This document shows positions 60,912 to 64,000 of a DNA stretch of 64,000 nucleotides, in pieces. The stretch's first letter is position 1. Every line of letters starts with the position of its first letter. The position numbers and the translations under genes are program-made. Source of the stretch: Halomarinibacterium sp041392125. Lineage in GTDB: Bacteria > Bacteroidota > Bacteroidia > Flavobacteriales > Flavobacteriaceae. Location of the stretch: the NCBI GenBank assembly GCA_041392125.1, contig JAWKMR010000005.1, forward strand, positions 124,001 through 188,000, given 5' to 3'. Below the pieces are notes generated by a model. It saw only the letters and a program-made list of their open reading frames with translations, ran no database searches and was not told the DNA's origin.

Positions 60912-62441
60912 TTATTCCCACTCAATAGTGGCCGGTGGTTTTGAACTAATGTCGTACACCACTCTATTAACGCCTTTTACCCTATTTATTATATTATTAG
61001 AAGTTTCCTGAAGAAACTCATAGGGTAAATTTACCCAATCTGCTGTCATTCCATCGGTACTCTCCACTGCACGTAACGCCACTACTTTTTCATAAGTACG
61101 TTCATCTCCCATCACTCCCACACTTTGAATAGGCAATAAAATAGCCCCCGCTTGCCATACCTTATCATATAAATTCCATTTTTTAAGTCCGTCGATAAAA
61201 ATAGCGTCTACCTCTTGTAAGATACGAACTTTTTCTTCGGTAATATCGCCTAAAATACGAATGGCCAACCCGGGACCCGGAAACGGGTGTCTTCCTAGCA
61301 ACTCAGGATCGATTCCCATCTGGGCACCTACTCTACGGACTTCGTCTTTAAATAGCATTCGAAGAGGTTCTACTACTTTCAACTTCATAAAATCGGGTAA
61401 CCCACCTACATTGTGATGCGATTTAATAGTAACGGAAGGACCGTTTACCGAAACACTTTCAATAACATCGGGGTAAATAGTGCCTTGTGCCAACCAATCT
61501 ACATCTTCTACCAAATGAGCTTCATCGTCAAATACTTCAATGAACACACGCCCGATAGCTTTTCGTTTGGTCTCGGGATCACTTTCGCCTTCCAAGGCTT
61601 TCAAGAAACGTGCCGAAGCATCAACCCCTTTTACATTGAGACCCATGTGTTTGTATTGATCTAACACATTTTGAAATTCATTTTTACGTAGCAATCCGTT
61701 ATTTACAAAAATACAGTAGAGATTTTTCCCAATAGCTTTGTTTAACAATACAGCCGCCACAGTAGAGTCTACACCTCCACTTAAACCTAATACTACTTTA
61801 TCGTTACCTAATTTTTCTTTCAATTCCTGCACTGTAGTATCCACAAATGCTGCAGGAGTCCAATTAGGTTCTACTCCGGCTATTTCTATCAAAAAGTTTT
61901 GTAATAATTGCTTTCCGTGGGTAGTGTGATATACTTCGGGGTGAAACTGAATGGCATAGGTTTCCTCTCCCTCAATTTGGTAGGCGGCATTAGCAACATC
62001 GTCGGTACTGGCTAATCGAATTCCATTTTTTGGGAGCTCTTTAATACTATCACTATGGCTCATCCACACTTGTGATCCTTCGGGAATATTGATAAACAAA
62101 TTAGAGGTATCTAATATAGTGTTTAGTTTAGCTCTTCCGTATTCGCGGGTGTTAGAGGGAGCTACTTCGCCACCGTAAAAATGAGCGAGGTACTGCGCGC
62201 CGTAACAAACCCCTAAAAGAGGTTTGTGACCTTTTATTTTTGAAAGGTCTGGATGCGGAGCATCCTCGGCGCGCACCGAGAACGGACTTCCTGAAAGAAT
62301 GACTGCTTTAAATGAAGACAAATCTTCCGGAATATGATGATAAGGATGAATTTCGCAGTAAATATTAAGTTCTCTAACTCTTCTTGCAATGAGCTGCGTG
62401 AACTGCGAACCAAAATCTAAAATGAGGACGTTGTTTTGCAT
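60912..62441 (-). CDS. guaA: GMP synthase (glutamine-hydrolysing)
   Basis: 509 aa from the ATG at 62441 (MQNNVLILDFGSQFTQLIAR). Glutaminase: Cys79 in LLGVCYGAQ, His167 and Glu169 in IQFHPEVYH. ATP-pyrophosphatase: SGGVDST at 221-227. The C-terminal dimer domain ends PPATIEWE. It makes GMP from XMP, ATP and glutamine. A TAnnTTTG box ends only 3 bases before the ATG, so the mRNA may be leaderless. A TTG two codons upstream is also in frame but lies inside the box. Confidence 0.97.
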   Translation of the reverse strand: MQNNVLILDFGSQFTQLIARRVRELNIYCEIHPYHHIPEDLSSFKAVILSGSPFSVRAEDAPHPDLSKIKGHKPLLGVCYGAQYLAHFYGGEVAPSNTREYGRAKLNTILDTSNLFINIPEGSQVWMSHSDSIKELPKNGIRLASTDDVANAAYQIEGEETYAIQFHPEVYHTTHGKQLLQNFLIEIAGVEPNWTPAAFVDTTVQELKEKLGNDKVVLGLSGGVDSTVAAVLLNKAIGKNLYCIFVNNGLLRKNEFQNVLDQYKHMGLNVKGVDASARFLKALEGESDPETKRKAIGRVFIEVFDDEAHLVEDVDWLAQGTIYPDVIESVSVNGPSVTIKSHHNVGGLPDFMKLKVVEPLRMLFKDEVRRVGAQMGIDPELLGRHPFPGPGLAIRILGDITEEKVRILQEVDAIFIDGLKKWNLYDKVWQAGAILLPIQSVGVMGDERTYEKVVALRAVESTDGMTADWVNLPYEFLQETSNNIINRVKGVNRVVYDISSKPPATIEWE

Positions 62442-62444
62442 AGG

Positions 62445-62452
62445 CAAAAATA
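62445..62452 (-). promoter_or_regulatory. Putative -7 box (TATTTTTG) directly at the guaA start
   Basis: The minus-strand octamer is separated from the ATG by CCT only. Transcription would start at or just inside the coding region, giving a leaderless or near-leaderless mRNA. No -33 TTG is seen, so the match may be chance. Confidence 0.4.
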
Positions 62453-62494
62453 GGGCGTTTTTTGCTTAAGAAAAATTGACTTATGCAGTTTTTT

Positions 62495-64000
62495 TTAAAA
62501 TTGAATTTTATCTAGTTCTTTTATATAGCTTTCGCCAACAGGTATTTTATGGTCTTTTATCACCACCCAATTTTTTCCTTTGCTAGAAACTTGATCTATC
62601 CTTATAATATAAGACCTGTGAACTCTTAAGTATTCCAATGAGTCTGGGGTTTGGTCAATAAACTCTCCTATTTTACAACGAATGGTATACACTTTTTTAT
62701 TGGTAACAATATCCAAATAATTGCCCTGAGAGTTTATAAATAAAATATCGTGAGTTGGAATTTTATAATCTCCCCCATTGGTTCTGAATTTTAAAAATTG
62801 CTCTTTGCGTTTTAAACGCTTAATTGTAAGTCTAATCAACTCCCTAAATACATCTTGGTTATAGGTTAAAACACGAATTTTGAAAAACAAATAAACCAGT
62901 ACGCTAAAAAATAAAAAACAGAGGCTGTAAAACCATCCACTTTTCCAAAAAGGAGGTGAAATTTTAAAGCTGTAAGTGGTTATTAAATCATTCGGATTAT
63001 TAAATACATTGGCTTTGGCTTCAAAAGTATAAGTACCCGGAGAGAGGGATGGAAAGTTAATTATTCTATTGGTAGTCTTTGTCCATGCGGTATCAATTTC
63101 CTTTAGCCTATAATAATAATTTATATTATCTGTATTTCTAGTTGAGATGGCCTCAATCTTAAAGCTAATAGTGTTTTGGTTATACTTCAGTTTAATATTT
63201 TTTGCGCTTACTGGGTTATTATTTACCCGAACTTCTTTAAGATTTAATGAGAGTACATTTAACAATCGTTTTTGTTCAATCATGTTCTTTTCAAAGAAAC
63301 AAAGCCCTGTTTTTGTGGCTACCCAAACGGTATCATTTATAATCTCAACATCATTAATATCATTACTTAATAAACCATCAGATTTTGTAATGGTGTTAAT
63401 TGAATAGGTATTGTCTGTTTTAAAAACAATTCTATTCAATCCTGTATTGGTGCATGCCCAAACAATAGAATCATTTTCGATATAAATTTCACTTACCAGA
63501 TTATTAGTTAACCCATCGTATTTTGAAATATTATAAATACTATCCCCTTGCACAATAACTCCATAATCTTGTGAGGCCATATAGGCCTTTTTTGTTTTTT
63601 TATTGAAGTCAATATCATACAATCTGGATGTAAATAAGGGTGATTTATGATACGCCTGAATGGTATCCCCTTTTTTAAAATACAATCCGGAAGGGGTGGC
63701 AATAAAAATAGTGTCATGATAAAAGCATACATCCTCCGTTCGCATTCCCACATTAAAGTATTTGATGGAATCTTTTTGTAACACATTAAAACCACTAGAG
63801 CCAACATTAACAAGGGGGTCTAAAATATCCTCAGCTAATTTTCTGGAGTTATAAATTGTAATAGGTTTTTGTTTGTTAGTGAAGTTTAATAGAAAACTGT
63901 CGCTTGCACCATAAATTTCAGATCGATCTGAACTAAATTCTACAAAGGCAGGTCTATATTTCGAACCTTTATAAAGTAATTTTTGTTTGAGGTTGTTGAT
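62495..64000 (-). CDS. Membrane-spanning propeller-LytTR regulator, partial (N-terminus beyond the window)
   Basis: The frame is open from the window edge; 501 residues are visible. GTG or ATG codons inside it are not taken as starts because homologous-looking propeller sequence continues upstream (INNLKQKLLYKGSKYRPAFV). Visible parts: Reg_prop-like blades (TGLCFFEKN, DGLLSNDINDVEI), a Y_Y_Y-like domain (NINYYYRLKEIDTAW, SLSPGTYTFEAKAN), a transmembrane helix (SGWFYSLCFLFFSVLVYLF) and a LytTR DNA-binding domain (HDILFINSQGNYLDIVT, LEYLRVHRSYII). No kinase or receiver is visible. It would be a one-component membrane-tethered regulator. It lies 53 bp upstream of guaA. Confidence 0.82.
   Translation of the reverse strand: MNNLKQKLLYKGSKYRPAFVEFSSDRSEIYGASDSFLLNFTNKQKPITIYNSRKLAEDILDPLVNVGSSGFNVLQKDSIKYFNVGMRTEDVCFYHDTIFIATPSGLYFKKGDTIQAYHKSPLFTSRLYDIDFNKKTKKAYMASQDYGVIVQGDSIYNISKYDGLTNNLVSEIYIENDSIVWACTNTGLNRIVFKTDNTYSINTITKSDGLLSNDINDVEIINDTVWVATKTGLCFFEKNMIEQKRLLNVLSLNLKEVRVNNNPVSAKNIKLKYNQNTISFKIEAISTRNTDNINYYYRLKEIDTAWTKTTNRIINFPSLSPGTYTFEAKANVFNNPNDLITTYSFKISPPFWKSGWFYSLCFLFFSVLVYLFFKIRVLTYNQDVFRELIRLTIKRLKRKEQFLKFRTNGGDYKIPTHDILFINSQGNYLDIVTNKKVYTIRCKIGEFIDQTPDSLEYLRVHRSYIIRIDQVSSKGKNWVVIKDHKIPVGESYIKELDKIQF

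Overview
The window comes from a marine-type member of the Flavobacteriaceae (Bacteroidetes). The DNA is AT-rich. Exported proteins carry C-terminal tails like type IX secretion (T9SS) type A sorting domains. Promoter-like boxes follow the Bacteroidetes pattern TAnnTTTG. The housekeeping genes (ftsK, lolA and lptF/G-like genes, lysA, sucC, yidC, pyrG, guaA) look like flavobacterial orthologues. I saw no tRNA, rRNA, IS element, prophage or CRISPR array.

Layout. Positions 1-8.3 kb (minus strand) hold four surface-fibre genes. They share one N-terminal module and carry 15- or 17-residue repeats; two end in self-cleaving peptidase S74 chaperone domains. From 8.5 to 16.8 kb (plus strand) come nhaC, tpx and dgkA, then ftsK-lolA-lptF/G, then ribBA. 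From 16.8 to 36.8 kb (minus strand) lies a 20-kb block of two regulator-plus-surface-protein units. Each unit starts with a one-piece TPR sensor kinase/receiver/AraC protein. The first controls, in position at least, a 48-aa ORF, a 1060-aa fibre protein and a lipoprotein. The second precedes five tandem propeller proteins with T9SS tails, a short T9SS protein, a 72-aa protein and a fibre ending in a C1q-like domain. From 36.8 to 39.6 kb are a KdnA-like aminotransferase and a repeat-rich intergenic stretch. From 39.6 kb to the end are housekeeping genes: uvrB, a GDPD lipoprotein and rluF on plus; hsp20, terB-like and sucC on minus; lysA and a serine-hydrolase lipoprotein on plus; then a long minus-strand run from a nitronate monooxygenase-like gene to guaA. 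The last gene is a propeller-LytTR regulator cut by the window edge.

Most interesting signal. The two sensor/AraC genes are followed by the same promoter layout. It has two TGTAACA boxes exactly 21 bp apart, at the same distance (31 and 52 bp) from an identical TAGTTTTG -7 box. The two AraC domains share almost the same first helix-turn-helix. This suggests a paired regulon in which each sensor drives the surface-protein operon just downstream of itself, possibly with cross-talk. The operons encode modular fibres with interchangeable tips and a family of secreted propellers, so the block may be a regulated adhesion or surface-display system.

Other points. RibBA has lost all zinc-binding cysteines of its GTP cyclohydrolase II half. 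A KdnA-like enzyme suggests 8-amino-Kdo in the LPS. Several short genes and DNA repeats lie in the gaps. Functions are read from sequence motifs and memory of families; no database search was run.
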